The translations under genes and the position numbers were made by a program. Positions 10,955-22,633 of a DNA stretch of 64,000 nucleotides are shown in pieces. The notes under the pieces were generated by a model, which had not been told where the DNA came from, ran no database searches, and worked only from the letters and a program-made list of their open reading frames with translations. Position 1 is the first letter of the stretch, and the number at the start of each line of letters is the position of its first letter. The stretch comes from Melampsora larici-populina 98AG31. Taxonomy: Eukaryota; Basidiomycota; Pucciniomycetes; Pucciniales; Melampsoraceae. The stretch covers positions 21,549 through 85,548 of the forward strand of contig NW_006768881.1 in NCBI RefSeq assembly GCF_000204055.1, in the 5' to 3' direction.

Positions 10955-12880
10955 GAATGAGGGAGTCACCTTACCGAGCGTCCTTCTGGTTCAGTTTGCT
11001 ATTGTATGGTATTCAAGGACCTGGACTCCCATCGCTTCACTGCTATCGATCGAACTCAGACTTCTCGCCTACAGCTTATTGAGGTGAATCCCTGGCCAAC
11101 ATGGGCCTTCATGTTCTCCTTTTCTCTTCGCCCTTTGGCTGGTGTCTTGGCGGATGGTCAACCTCAATCTTTGGAAGCATCAGGTCACAGCCCTTAATGA
11201 TACCAAGAAACAGACTATCAAACCATCTGGCCCAACGTTGTCAAGATACATTTTGGCACCCAATGAATATCAGATCAATGATCATCCAAAGACTGTTTCT
11301 GACTTGGGGACTATCGCGTCTACTCAAACTCAACTCTCGACCGATCAGAGCAGCCTGTGTTCCAAGCTTCCCTTACCGGCCGAATCGCATGATCTGCAAG
11401 ATCCTGCATCCTCCACTCGAAGATCAACACAAGAAAGCAAAAGTACGGAGTTGAGCATGGCATCATCCGAGTGCAATCAATCAAATGAGATGAAAGAAGA
11501 AGCCGATGGAGAAGCACAAGAGCTGTCTGAATCCGCACCTTTACTGTCCAAAGCTCAGCTGTCGCCTCCAACAACTACAAAGCCTATTCCTCAATCGAGT
11601 AGACCAGTTTGGCTTTTCAAGTCAATTCTTGGGATCTCGACAGATTCTCTTGGCACTAATCGATTCATCTTATTAGTCAACTTGCTCTTGACAGCGTTCT
11701 GTATGGAGGCGAGCTTCAGGACTGGTTTTTTCAATGATGAAGAAGATTTGGCATTTGTGAGAGTAGGAGCAGTAGGTGAAAATTGGGCCAAGATCCATGC
11801 TTGAATTCCACCTCGGGATCGAACAGGTTCAGAACTATATGGTTCTGATGTGATCTCAGTGGATGCCATCGTCATCACCAATGAAACCTGTTGGGGATTG
11901 GATAGTAGGACCCAGATTCTTTACATCTAATGAAACTGACTGGAATTCAGTGTTTAAGATTGGCAATTATGGCCTGGTACATTTTGTGAATGTGAGTAAG
12001 GATCTGATAACTTCCAGCTTGCTTCCGAACCTAAGTGGCACAGCCTTGAACCTACAAATTAGATCAGTTAACATCCTTGACATCCCCCCACATGCATCAT
12101 GATTGGTCCCCTGCCGGGAGACACTTTAGGACGGTCCCTGATCCACACCTCGCATCTAACACGGTTGTGGAGGGGTTTTTTCATTTGCATACACCAGCTG
12201 TATCAAACGTACGTTATTCTGACTCATAAACATTTTTGTATGCCCAGATCAACTGATACATCTGTTTGACACTCTTTCACAATGTGCAGCTGGGTTTCCT
12301 TACAACCCTCTTAGATTGCCCCTTCACAACAATGGAGCGCAGAACAGCTTGCCCAAATTGCTCATGAGCAACATTTGGACTTTGTATTGGTCCTTGGTGA
12401 CTTTATTTATGCTGACTCACCTCCCTACGCTGGAAATTGTGTACAAATCTTTGGAGAAAGTACCAAAAATCTTACACAAGCGCAAGATGGGAAAAGGTAG
12501 ACAATCCATTAAGACTTGAATTTTTGATTCCTCTACAGGACTCTATGGGGATTGACACAATGAATTCATTTACAGTCCCTGCAGTCCATCAGGACTATTC
12601 GTATCTATGATGATTGTGAAGTGAGTGCATTTCAGACAACATATTGTCTATCAACCTCAAATTTGACTGAGTTTTTATACTTTTGAAGATCTACAACGGC
12701 TGGGCAGGTCAAGACACCAACACGGACCCAACCTTCCAACCAGCAAACAAAGCATACAAGCATTATCTCGGCAATGCCAATTATGATGGGCCTGGAAAGG
12801 GCAAGAACTATTGCTGGTTTTGGTATGGTGATTTTTTGTATGGGACTGTTGTTGTTATCGACATCCAAACCAAAGTTTGA
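10955..12880 (+). pseudogene. PhoD-like alkaline phosphatase pseudogene
   Basis: Homology to fungal membrane-anchored PhoD-like metallophosphatases is spread over several exons and frames. The N-terminal hydrophobic segment from the ATG at 10955 (VLLVQFAIVWY) is followed by a low-complexity region, a hydrophobic segment (FILLVNLLLTAF) and the PhoD N-terminal signature FVRVGAVGENWAKI (about 11752-11795). Next come DWIVGPRFF and ETDWNSVFKIG (about 11890-11965), the metal-site block LDFVLVLGDFIYADSPPYAG (about 12380-12440), IRIYDDCE (about 12595-12620), where the family has D-D-H-E, and FQPANKAYKHYLG (about 12736-12775). Breaks: TGA at 11802-11804 where the family has Arg, a frame change near 11860, and the protein ends at 12880 long before the family C-terminus. 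The metal-ligand His is lost. It is non-functional by inspection. Sitting upstream of a same-strand Helitron 3' end (14014), it may be captured cargo. Confidence 0.8.
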
Positions 12881-13110
12881 GGTAGACTTTTTTTCAACTT
12901 AAGAATTATATATGTGATTTGTTTTTATATTACATATATTGAAGGTGTTTCAGTAAATGATAGAATGGAGAAAATCAAATTAACCACTTTAATACCAAAA
13001 CCAGCTATACCAACTTTAACACCAAATCAACCAAACCAATGTTTCAAAACATCTGAAAAATGATGATCAATTTCAAACAATATCAAAACTTCAAGTATCT
13101 CTACCAAAAA
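12881..13110. other. Non-coding, AT-rich
   Basis: AT-rich with CCAA-rich stretches near 12990-13040. No feature supported. Confidence 0.4.
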
Positions 13111-13456
13111 CTAACTTACATCATCAACAACAGTAAGATAATCAACATCAATACCATGGAGATAATCAACCAATTTCTCAATTGATTGTAATGAATCAGA
13201 ATCTTCTCTTGATTCTTGATGTAAAATTCTCAGTTTGCTCAAGTGTTTCAATTTGTTCTTCATTTTACTGACTGCCAAATTTGTTTCTTTTGATCCTGTT
13301 AAAGTCAATTTATATCTTTGATTTGTTTTTTGTTTTTTGAAAACAAAGTCATGTCCAGAGGAAAGAAGAAAAATCATCAGTGTAACTAACTGGAGAAATT
13401 CTTCGACCGATGTTGAAAGGAGTAAAGCTTACTGATGAGTATGACATTTTCAGCCA
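13111..13456 (-). pseudogene. Unrecognised two-exon coding fragment
   Basis: A short ATG exon (MAENVILIS) starting near 13456 is followed by GTAAGC, an intron of about 60 bases ending in CAG, and a second exon encoding LTLTGSKETNLAVSKM, KLKHLSKLRILHQES and LVDYLHGIDVDYLTVVDD, which ends at a GTAAGT donor. No further exon could be followed. I do not recognise the family. It looks like another fragment of a host gene in the same region as the PhoD remnant. Confidence 0.35.
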
Positions 13457-13962
13457 TAATTTCTTCAAAATTCTTTGAACTCCTCTTCTGAACTTTGGTT
13501 TTGATTTTCCATTGAATTGATCTTCAATCTTTCAACTTTGATTTCGGGTGAATTTAATTTTTGTTCATGTTTTCATGTTGTCTTTGTCTCTTCTTTCAAG
13601 TTGGAATAGATCTTCACTGTCAGATCCAATTCTTGCCCACTCTGGATCATTAATTTTCAACATGTTTAACTTGTTTTTCAGGACAAGGTGTTTCTTGGAA
13701 GAATTTTGTTTTTTGTGTCAGAATTGTGATTGGGATTTTTGTTATTGTGATGAAAGTATTCAAAAAAATACAAGTGAAATGCAATAGATGTAAAGATTTT
13801 GAGCATATACTTCAGTACAACTTGCCAAACTTCAGGGTGTGAGTCTCATCATTTTGCCTACAAACTTTGGTGATGTGTGAGGATAACTGAGATGTTACAT
13901 CAGGTCAAAGATACAAATAAATCATGAATTACAAGTTGAGCAAATGGATGATGAATGTTGAG
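13457..13962. other. Non-coding, T-rich, no feature recognised
   Basis: About 500 bases before the Helitron 3' terminus. T-rich on the plus strand, with no gene supported. Confidence 0.4.
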
Positions 13963-14014
13963 TACAAGCACAGGTTAAGACCGTTGAGGCGGCGCCCGCC
14001 GCTAATTGTGCTAG
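13963..14014 (+). mobile_element. Helitron 3' terminus, copy 1 (plus orientation)
   Basis: A perfect hairpin GCGGC-GCCC-GCCGC at 13989-14002 is followed 8 bases later by the terminal CTAG (14011-14014) and then a host T, exactly as expected for a Helitron end (3' hairpin, CTRR, insertion between A and T). The last ~52 bases match the copy at 30574-30625 at all but a few positions. The body of this element must lie to the left; its 5' end was not identified. Confidence 0.85.
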
Positions 14015-14429
14015 TCATACAAGTTAAAGGAAGACCGTGTTCAGCGGCAAAACTCCCAAAACTCCCAATCCCTATTCCAAATTTTGAGGTTTGCGCATCC
14101 TGATCATTTAATTTCATCATCACGTGTTCTACCATCACCTTCATTTGCCACTTGCAAAACACCTAAATCCTCATCTTATTAACCTCACTTCGCCTCTTTC
14201 CAATCACTTGACTGCTTGAACACCACTCTTGAAGCATATTGCACCGGTCTCCGCTCCTAATAAATCACACTCATCCTGTCTTCTTGACTATGACGGTTCT
14301 TGACTCAAGAGTCGAGTTGCTGCTCACCCGTGCCGCCATTGCTGATATCGAGCTTCTTCCTAGCAATTCATGATCAAATCAACCGATCCTCAGTCCAGCA
14401 ATTCATTAAATAACCTGATCCTCAGTCTG

Positions 14430-14770
14430 ACAACAACTACAAAACTATTGAACCGATTCAGAAAGATAAGAAAACAACCTTCAGTCAATCTAATGAGACT
14501 ATAGAATCAATCCAAAACAACAAGAAAACAAAGTTTGCTCAATCTAATGTACCCATCAAACCAATCCAACTGAATAAGGAGATTGTATTTGGAGAAATTG
14601 ATGAACCCATCAAAACAACCATCAGATCAGAACCAACTCAAACCAAACCTGAAAAAGATGCTAATTCTTCATCAATATTGAAGAAAGAAAACTCATCCAA
14701 AGACGAAGTTGAAAAAGTCAACTCGAGAGATGATGGACGAGAGGATCCCGCATCTTTGGAGCATCCCCAT
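14430..14770 (+). pseudogene. Low-complexity coding-like fragment, unrecognised
   Basis: An open stretch rich in Lys, Pro, Ile and Ser with repeated elements (TIEPIQKDKK, TIESIQNNKK, PIKPIQLNKE), ending ...DGREDPASLEHP before a stop near 14772. The three units repeat roughly every 20 residues. The family is not recognised. It may be a disordered segment of a host gene. Confidence 0.3.
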
Positions 14771-14970
14771 TGATGTTTCATTTTGTGACTGTCTTCTCAT
14801 TTCCTTCATTACCACTCGATACTTGGTTTTGTTACCATCATGGTCCATTGATCTGCTACTCACGCTGGGTCTTGGTACACCTCTTCCCGTCAGGTCATCT
14901 CACTTCATGCCAATTGATAGGTGGTATAACTTTATAGTCCAGCAGCGATCAAACCTTCACTTGATGTTCA

Positions 14971-16170
14971 TTTGAAACTGTCAGGGAAACATCAGCTAAC
15001 AAGCTCAGGAATGAGATCAACACATGGCTCGAAGCTGCCCATCCTAAGGCTGAGACGACAGAGGAGAGGCAAGATTGGCGAAAGGTCGCAATGCCAGTGC
15101 CGATCAGTCACTGTAAGGAGGTCATCGCGCCGTGGGTTCACCTACTCGCTATCTCTGAGGTGAACCTGCTCACTGCCCAATCTCACGTCCGACACTAGGC
15201 ATGTAGGATACTTGTATTCTGGTTTGACTGCCGCTTGGGCTTATAAGACCATTGATCCTTCTGTGATGTGAATAGCTGAGTGTCAAAGGCAGGAAACATG
15301 TAGTGCACTGAGGTTATCCTTTGTCCCATGTTTACCTTGATGGCTGCGCACTGTCTGGATGCGAAGCATACAAGATTCCTCTAGGCAATCTTGAGATTGA
15401 CATACAAGGTTGCTTCTCCTTGGCTTCTCCTTGTTTCTCCTTTGACGCATCTTGCCAAACTGAGTTTCGTCTCAATCTGTTTCAATCTTCATATTTCTGA
15501 TCGGCCATCTCAGTTACCTTGGAATTGGCGCAATGGAGATGGATATCAAAACTGATAAGGCCGAACATAGTATCGAACTCCATCTTCCTTATGTCCGACA
15601 CATTTCAAAGAGTTTGTAATACTAAGTTTTCAAATAATCAGTCCGATCTTGTGTTTGTACAAATAACTAATCAGTCTTTTTTCTTCAAACCTTGCTGTAT
15701 TATAGTCAGACCATCACCAATGTCCCTATACTTATAGGATCAATATCTTCTGAGAAAGAATTTATCTATGGCAAAGTATTGCAACCCTATCTCCTTTCAC
15801 CGGAAAACCTTTTTGTCATCTCATCTGACTTTTGTCACTGGTGAGTCACCACATGATATCTTATATTTTGACACAGATACCATGTTTTATTCGCTGACCC
15901 ATTGTTTTCATTGGCACATCAATTGGACATACAAAGTGGGCTCACGTTTTTCCTACACTTATTATAAAGACCTGGCGCGCAAATTGAGTTCCGGTGCATC
16001 TCCTCCAGCAACGCCAATTTACCAATCAATCGAGGCATTAGACCAGGAAGCGCTTAAGATACTTGAAAGCCTGTCTCATTCGGAATTCAGCCGTTACCTT
16101 TCTCAAACTAAGAACAATATATGTGGTTGTCCAGTCAATGCGTCCCAGCTTGTGATAGTATTGTGAGTTA
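14971..16170 (+). pseudogene. MEMO1-family protein pseudogene
   Basis: Pieces matching the MEMO family (AMMECR1/extradiol-dioxygenase-like fold) occur in order but in several frames. SANKLRNEINTWLEAAHPK lies at about 14990-15048. HVGYLYSGLTAAWAYKTIDP (about 15198-15258) corresponds to the family's HAGY-SGxTAAWAY block. Next are SHVYLDGCALSGCEAYKIP (about 15325-15383), GAMEMDIKTDKAEHSIELHL (about 15525-15583), GSRFSYTYYKD (about 15940-15973) and IEALDQEALKILESLSHSEF (about 16030-16088), ending NNICG where the family continues RHPI. Stops and frameshifts separate the blocks, and the metal-binding HAGY is changed to HVGY. In eukaryotes MEMO proteins are cytosolic redox/metal proteins. Here the copy is clearly dead. 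It lies immediately upstream of a MAK21 remnant in the same orientation. Confidence 0.85.
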
Positions 16171-16362
16171 TGCTTCTGCGTTTGTAAGTCTTGGATTAGA
16201 AGACGCCAAAGTACTACAATGTCAACCTATTCGTGCGAGTCACAATACTTGACAAGTCATACAAATACAAACAAGGCTAACAGCTCATCATGAGTAACAA
16301 ATCTGATATCTACAAATTGTAGAATTGAGGTTAATTTGTTGATCTGTTTTTTTCTGTTTCAG

Positions 16363-18134
16363 TCAATCGAACTCAAACCAACTTGGTATGATACATCTTA
16401 CTTACCACCACTACTTTCAACCAGTAAATCTAAAATCCTTACACCACAACGGATCAAATCATTACATGCAGGAGGTCAATTTGTCTACAAATCTTAACTC
16501 ATCAGACAGAATCCTTGAGATCATCAGTTAACAAACTCAAAAAAGGATCATACATGAATCACACGATCAAATTCACAATCTCAGAATCAGATAAAATATT
16601 TATACACGAGATTTCAACAGCAGGAACTTTGAGCGATAAGCTTTCTGCGTTGATCTTAGTGATCTTTTCTTCACCTTTACTTGCAAACTTGCACAGATTC
16701 CTTTTGATTTGTAAAAAACATCAAGAGGTGAAGCTGGAAAATTGATTAGAGGATTAGCTCATTGGTTAGAAAAATTAAATCATTCTGGTTTACCTGATCA
16801 AAAGTCAAAAAGTTTTCAAGATCAAAATGAAGGACTTGGAAGTTTGAGATTTGAGAATGAACAGCTTTGGGAAGGATTCAAGAGAGTTTGATGAGAGGTC
16901 CGAAGAACATGTGCTTGGATATGAGTGGTTGGCTGTTTGTTGTTTTGAGGATTGGTTCAAGAAATGATATCTAGAATTCTTGGGAATCATTGAAGTAAGC
17001 TGTTCTTTCATTGAAAATCTACAATTCTTAGGTAGAGAAACTGATTAAAATGAAATAAATTGGATTGGCATTAGAAAAGTTTGCATAATGTTTCAGTTTT
17101 CAATCAAATTCAAAGTGTTTCATGGCTCTATTATTCATCAAGTTTAGAAGCAGAACAAGAACAAAACTTATTGAGATTATTAGTGAATAAATTAGGAGAT
17201 TGAGAAAACACAGTATGTTAAGTTGTTATCTTTCACAAATCTTACAATTACATCTGGTAATGAAATCTATAATCACACAAGGAATCTCAGGATTAATGTT
17301 CAAATTTGAAGATTCTAATAAAGATGAAAATGTCACCAATTCCAAAAATTGAAAAGGATTATGTAAAGTTCAAGATCATTTGTATTATGGTACTATTGCA
17401 TTAAATAAAATCACTTTGGGAAAAGATGAAGATGAATCAGTTGCAAAAAATAATTGAGGTTTATTTTGAATTGTTTAAAGGGATTTTAGGAAAAACAGAA
17501 AAAGAATAAGGAGAAGAAGAAGGGATAGAAAGGAATGAAAAATCAAATGAAGAAGAGATTAAAGCAAATGAAATAAAGCAAGAAGAAAGATTGAAACAAA
17601 ATAGGGGTAAAAAGGAATTAGAAATAGGGATCAAGGAAGACTTAATAATCAAAGAGCATAAAGCAAATTATTAAGTGCAATCTTCACTGGATTTTATTGT
17701 TCATTACCTGATGGTAAGATTGATGATGATGGATTAAAGGATGAGATTTGAAATTTATTCAAGATTTTATATTCTACTAATTCATATGTTTTTAGACAAT
17801 CTTCAACATTAATTTATCATTTAATCAAGTTTCATCAATTTTTGATCAAGATTTCTCAACATCCACTTTTGTGAATCTTTTGTTTGAAGCTCTTAAAAAA
17901 GATCAATGCATGCAAATAGTTGAAAGTTTTGTAAGAAGGATCCTTCAGGGGTTGATCTTTGATCAAGCTCCATTTATTTGTTCTGCTTTAGTCTTAGTTG
18001 GTTATGTAAGTGGGATCCTTCTTAATTTTTATTTATCAATTTCAAGATTAACATACTTTTTTATTGAAGATGTCAACTTTTTCTCAATGATTGTTAATCA
18101 TCTCCTTGATTTGTCAAGCTTATTTACAATCTAA
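16363..18134 (+). pseudogene. MAK21/NOC1 (CBF/CEBPZ-family) ribosome-biogenesis protein pseudogene
   Basis: Ordered matches to the NOC1/MAK21 family, whose members help export and assemble pre-60S ribosomes in the nucleolus. WYDTSYLPPLLSTSKSKILT lies at about 16384-16443. GTLSDKLSALILV follows at about 16626-16664. EAEQEQNLLRLLVNKLGD lies at about 17152-17205, and LHLVMKSIITQGISGLMFK at about 17250-17305. DHLYYGTIALNKITLG (about 17374-17421) is followed by PDGKIDDDGLKDEI and FKILYSTNSYVFRQSSTLIY (about 17708-17820). VNLLFEALKKDQCMQIVESF, RRILQGLIFDQAPFICSALV and LVGY end the match (about 17873-18005). Stops are frequent, for example TGA at 17350 and 17456. A possible intron donor GTAAGTGG sits at about 18007. 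The rest of the C-terminal half is missing. Its order and strand relative to the MEMO remnant suggest both were part of one segment. Confidence 0.85.
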
Positions 18135-18717
18135 TCCTACCATTTCTCCTTTGCCACCAAATGCAATGGAAAACCATGTATGTGGTAAGATCTATCAAAC
18201 TGTTTCATAAGATAATCAACTTTACAACATCTCACAAATCAGTTCTCATTTTGAAAACCCAAAACAATTAAACTATTTGGATTTAGTAAGTTTTGGTGTC
18301 TTATATGAATTTAAAAGCCATCTTCAATTCATCAACAATTTAGTTCAAGTTATATAATCAAATCTCAATTTGGATTCAATCCATCAACCTTGCATCAAAT
18401 CAAGAATGATTAGAGTTCTATCTGTCAGTAGTCATCTCAATTGTTAAAACATATCAAATCATTAATAATCCCTAATGCCATCTTTTGTTCAAAAGTCTAC
18501 ATCACAGATTGAGCAAATTTTCAGTGTAAGAATTCAGGAATCAGCTGGAATCAAAATCTTACTACAATTGATTAATACTGAGCCTTGGAAACAGATGGTG
18601 GGTGATCTCAGTTTTTCTATTTTGTAATCTTAGAAGGTTGAATAAATTAATGTGTTTGAGCATGGTGTACTAGATTATTTGACAATTTGAAGATCTTCTC
18701 CCTGTGCATATATATCA
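18135..18717. other. Decayed, AT-rich sequence after the MAK21 remnant
   Basis: May contain further decayed exons of the MAK21 copy, but no block could be recognised. Confidence 0.3.
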
Positions 18718-18744
18718 CTAGCACAATTGGGCGGCAGGCGCCGC
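18718..18744 (-). mobile_element. Helitron 3' terminus, copy 2 (minus orientation)
   Basis: Read on the minus strand: hairpin GCGGC-GCCT-GCCGC (18744-18731), spacer, then terminal CTAG (18721-18718) followed by T of the flank. Same hairpin and ATTGTGCTAG end as copies at 14014 and 30625. The body therefore lies to the right of 18718. Its 5' end was not found. Confidence 0.8.
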
Positions 18745-18916
18745 ACTGACATTTTTGTCAAAACCTGAAGAATAATTATGGGGTGTTTCTGTAGATACTT
18801 TGAGGATTTGGTGTGCTCCCAGGCGCACCTGAACTCTGACACATTGGTTTTGTGCTTTTTGTGCCACACCCTGTATGACTGCATGGTGCACATTGTGTAA
18901 ACCATAGTATATCCTG

Positions 18917-18990
18917 CCCTAAGCCTAACCCCTAAACCTAAACCTAAACCTAACCCCTAACCCTAACCCTAACCCTAACCCTAACCCTAA
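18917..18990. repeat. Interstitial telomere-like repeat (CCCTAA)n
   Basis: About a dozen units, of which the last five or six are perfect CCCTAA and the earlier ones drift (CCTAAG, CCCCTAAA, CCTAAA). It lies ~170 bases inside the minus-strand Helitron end at 18718. TTAGGG is the usual fungal telomere repeat. Confidence 0.95.
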
Positions 18991-18991
18991 C

Positions 18992-19926
18992 AGTTCCTAA
19001 CCAGTTTTTACTTCTTGAGTCTCATCAGGGATTTGAGGTTTTTATCTTTATTAGTTGTCCTTGTGTGCAACAATTACAAATTGCCAATCAATGATTCAAG
19101 ATGATAGTCATTTTGTGTTTCATAGCTATCTTGCAATGGTTTTCTCAGTATTTCAATACTGTAGCATCATCTCTCATTTTCCTAATGTCACTACATACCC
19201 ACTCCAATCAGTTGAGCTTTCAGTTCTCATCAAGGTGTAAATGACCCAGGTGGATTGATCAAAAGAATCTGATTGGACAAAGTTTGATGATAGCGAACAA
19301 CGGTTAATGTAGAAAGCAAAAGGTATAAGAAATATAAAAGAAGGAAATTTATAATTCACATATATGTAGTAATACATATCATGTTTAGATGGGTACGGGT
19401 TTTTTTACTGAAGGCAACTGTCGAAAACAATATTGTGTATCATTTTTTTAAATTCAGTAAGAATTCCAGGATCAAAAGTAAAACATGACCTATTGAACTT
19501 CAAAAAGAAGAGGCTTGGATAGCAATGATAATCAAATAAATGTACTTGTATGAATGTTAAGGAAAATCATTGGAGTCAACCTATGAGCTCATTCAAGACT
19601 TTTGAAAAACACAAAGAAGAGATCAATACAAAGATGGAAGAAAAGGAAAAGAGTAGTATGTGAGAAATATACCTTCTTGACATGATGATAAATCAATTGA
19701 TAACCGACTCTTATCTTGACTCCTTTGCATAAAATATTCTCAATTGCATCTTATGGTCAAGAGCTTCTAAGAAAACTACTGGGCCAATATGTGAATGGCT
19801 CATTCACTTTACATAATTTGAGTTCATTAGTCTTACATGAATGTGGATTGTGATGATATGGATTATACATGAATTACTAATGTGTTGTGTATTATAAGAC
19901 AACTTTATCTCTTCTGCTTCTTCATT
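18992..19926. other. Non-coding, no feature recognised
   Basis: AT-rich, with no supported ORF or terminal repeat up to the TIR element that starts at 19927. Confidence 0.4.
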
Positions 19927-20571
19927 CACAAGGACCGCCAGATCCCCCCTCGACGTCGTGGGGGGTTGGCAGCCTCGCAAACGTGTTGCAAATGTGTCCA
20001 ATCCTATGTGCCTTTGTGTGTCCTAGCCTTAGGCAGTGTTTAGGCAAAACTTCCATGATCGCAAGCCTGACCATCTTTAAGCTCTCAGCTTGGGCTGAAC
20101 ATGGACATTCCGCTCAGAAAACTGGATGAGCCAGCTATCTGGAAAAGTGAACTTTGACATTTCACAAAGGAAAATGTCAACAGACCTCCATGTAGTATCA
20201 CATGCAAGACATTTTGTCTTTTTATGAATCAGATTGATCATCATTTTCAATTCAATCCATCGATTTCACTACTCAATAATCAACAAAAGCATTCTTAAGA
20301 CTTTATGAAAATGAAGAACAACAAATCATATAGTCAACTCAAGAACTCATCAGTTTCATAGCAGATGCACTGCCACCACCCAATCAAAAACAATCTATCA
20401 ATTCAATTCATCAATCTTCATTACTTTCAATTCCAATTCCATCAAAACATTCATCACTCAATCTTCACTTTCAACTTTCCATCAATTCATCAATTCATTC
20501 ATCATCTTCTATTGCTTTGATGATTCAACGCACATCTGGATATTGAACTCTTATCTCATTTGTTTAATTAG

Positions 20572-21079
20572 ATCACGATTGCTACTACTGCAACTCAAGC
20601 CTTTGCTGAACAAATCAAGGCGATTGACAATGAATTGAATAGATTACAAGGCATTGTACCACATGTTGAGATGAAGATTACTAGATCAGAGATGGTCAAA
20701 CAACTTGAAGAGGCTAGACAAACTATTGAGGATATCAGGTAAAGTTTATATTTCTATTTGAATCCGAATGAGATGCTGAACTTTAAACTGACAAAGATTA
20801 TGAAAAGATCTTACAAGTAGGAGGAGTGAAACTAAGAACAATGAATTGCAATCCAATCGATTAACTAAATCAGAAGTTACGCTTAATAAATCAAAACGAG
20901 ATTTTGAAAAGTACACAAGAAGTTTAGAAAAGAATTCAGAAGAATTGAATTCGATTGCGATTGGATTAGAAGAACTTGAAGGAAAGAATTCAGTGATGGT
21001 AGCTGAAACTGAAGCTATGAGAGAAAGAAAGCTTTTGAAGGTGGTTGGTATGAATGTATTGAACTTGAAGAACTAAAGG
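20572..21079 (+). pseudogene. SMC-family coiled-coil fragment (SMC4-like)
   Basis: Two exons separated by an intron with GTAAAG-type donor near 20740. Exon 1 reads QAFAEQIKAIDNELNRLQG, and exon 2 contains SEVTLNKSKRDFEKYTRSLE and LNSIAIGLEELEGKNSVMVA. The pattern of long heptads with this spacing is like the second coiled-coil arm of condensin SMC4/Cut3. No ATPase head, hinge or signature motif is included, so this is an internal gene piece. SMC proteins organise chromosomes. This piece has no start codon context and is carried within the TIR element 19927-22602. The SMC4 assignment is tentative; another coiled-coil protein is possible. Confidence 0.45.
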
Positions 21080-21185
21080 TTGGATTCTCTCGATCTACAT
21101 TGCTTAATGCTTGACTTATTCACTTTACCATTTGATTTGCTGACTTGATATTTTTGATCATACATAGTCATTACGAACGATTCCT

Positions 21186-21479
21186 ATGCATCCTTTCATC
21201 ATCCCGCTCTATGACACATTTTTACATTCTACTACTTGTGAACTTCATTTCATATTCGAATGTATGGAGGAAAATCTTTATCAGCTTACTAAATTTAGAA
21301 AAGGTCGACCATTGGCGGATGGTCTCATAGCCTGTATCTTTGAGCAAATTGTATTAGGACTTCATCATGTTCATTCTTGTGGTTACTTTCATCATGATAT
21401 GAAACCTGAAAACTTACTTATCACTACAACGGGTCTCACCAATTACCCTCAAGGAAATTGTAGAGTCTTGAATGATTGA
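21186..21479 (+). pseudogene. Ser/Thr protein kinase fragment, Ime2/MAK (RCK) type
   Basis: 97 residues from the middle of a kinase domain: HPFIIPLYDTFLHSTTCELH (strands beta4-beta5), FIFECMEENLYQLTKFRKG (hinge and helix D), IFEQIVLGLHHVHSCGYFH (helix E) and the catalytic loop HHDMKPENLL. The family motif is HRDMKPEN. The Arg codon (21393-21395) reads CAT, one G-to-A change from CGT within a CpG. Hinge wording FECME-NLYQLTK is typical of the Ime2/MAK/RCK group that controls meiosis and cilia or morphology. The N-lobe Lys, the DFG motif and the C-lobe are absent. It is a captured fragment inside the TIR element 19927-22602, in the same orientation as the SMC-like piece. Confidence 0.8.
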
Positions 21480-22556
21480 ACGAGTCATTGAGGGCGAGAT
21501 TGGTTTGATTGGTACGAGTGATAGTCGATGTGAAATTGTATATTTACAAGATTAAATGAAAATCTCATACACTGGATCATAGAGAATGAAAACCCGAGAA
21601 AGGTCAATGTCTTCTGAATGGTGCATGAATGATTGTAAGAAAATAAACTTGACTGTTATGAAAAGATGATGAGAATGGTCTCAATGGGCTATCAGTGACA
21701 TCTTGATTGAGATCAAAGAATGTATCTTTGGTTTCAAAATCGATATAAAGGATTGATTTGATCAAATGAGGATGCTTAGATACAAACACTTTGGCTTTCA
21801 ACCCAAAGAAATTGTTCAAAAAACAACAAGACAATCAGATGTAATGTAATGAAAAAGATCAAGAGAATTACACTTACGCTCCATGACCATGACCTACCAC
21901 AATAAAACCAGATTGACTGATTCCATTCCAATCTTTTTTGAATTTGATCAAATGCACCAATTTGTTTCAAGAGTTTATCCATCACTTTTATACTATCTGG
22001 GATTTTAGTCATACATAGGTAAATTCATAGTGATTGTGTGAGGTGAGACTGAAGATTGTTGATCTTCAACTTGACAATGTATAGTTGTTGATCATGTTGC
22101 GTTTGATGTGTTCGATGAGTTGGAAGTTGATGTGGTGGGGGATGAAATTGTGATGAGGTCAATTGTGGTGGTCGTGGTTGAACAAATGGGCAGATGGATT
22201 AAGAATAGGTCATTGTAAAGGCATGCAATTGATCACGGGGATTGGTTTCTCGGAATCCCGGTTAGCCAATAGTCCAACAGGAGACCTGTGATGAGGCACC
22301 GAGCTGGAGGAGAGATATATCATTAAAGGTGTGACACAAGGTTTATGTGTGTGTCAGATTGTGAAATGTCTAAGTCTCAGCGACAAGACTCAGTTGTGGG
22401 CCTCTCAAGAATAGCCCTATGTTCCCTAAAGCTTAGAGGATTGGCTGAACGTGCAGGGCTGTTCATTAAGACTTTTGTGCTAAGGCGGTGGAGCAATGCA
22501 TATCTGAGCTGCTCAGATAGAAATCAATTGTGATGCAGGCTGGAGACAACTGCGAG
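21480..22556. other. Remaining internal part of the TIR element
   Basis: A minus-strand open stretch (22012-21776, KVMDKLLKQIGAFDQIQKR) may be a third gene piece, but I do not recognise it. The rest shows no feature. Confidence 0.3.
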
Positions 22557-22633
22557 ACGCCAACCCCCCTCGATGTCAAGGGGGGATCTGGCGGTCCTTG
22601 TGATTACACAGCATACTAACAAGAATCATGTCA

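Larger units (their letters stand above)
19927..22602. mobile_element. TIR transposon with CAC...GTG ends carrying host-gene pieces (Pack-type, CACTA-like)
   Basis: The left end CACAAGGACCGCCAGATCCC (19927) is the reverse complement of the right end (...GGTCCTTGTG ending 22602). About 45-50 bp of TIR are near-identical, including an internal palindrome around CCCCCCTCGA. Both sides are flanked by ATT (19924-19926 and 22603-22605), a 3-bp target duplication. Length is 2676 bp. No transposase is recognised inside. Instead it holds an SMC-like coiled-coil exon pair and a protein-kinase fragment, both on the plus strand. CAC ends and a 3-bp duplication fit the CACTA/EnSpm superfamily; the superfamily assignment is inference. 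Confidence 0.85.
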
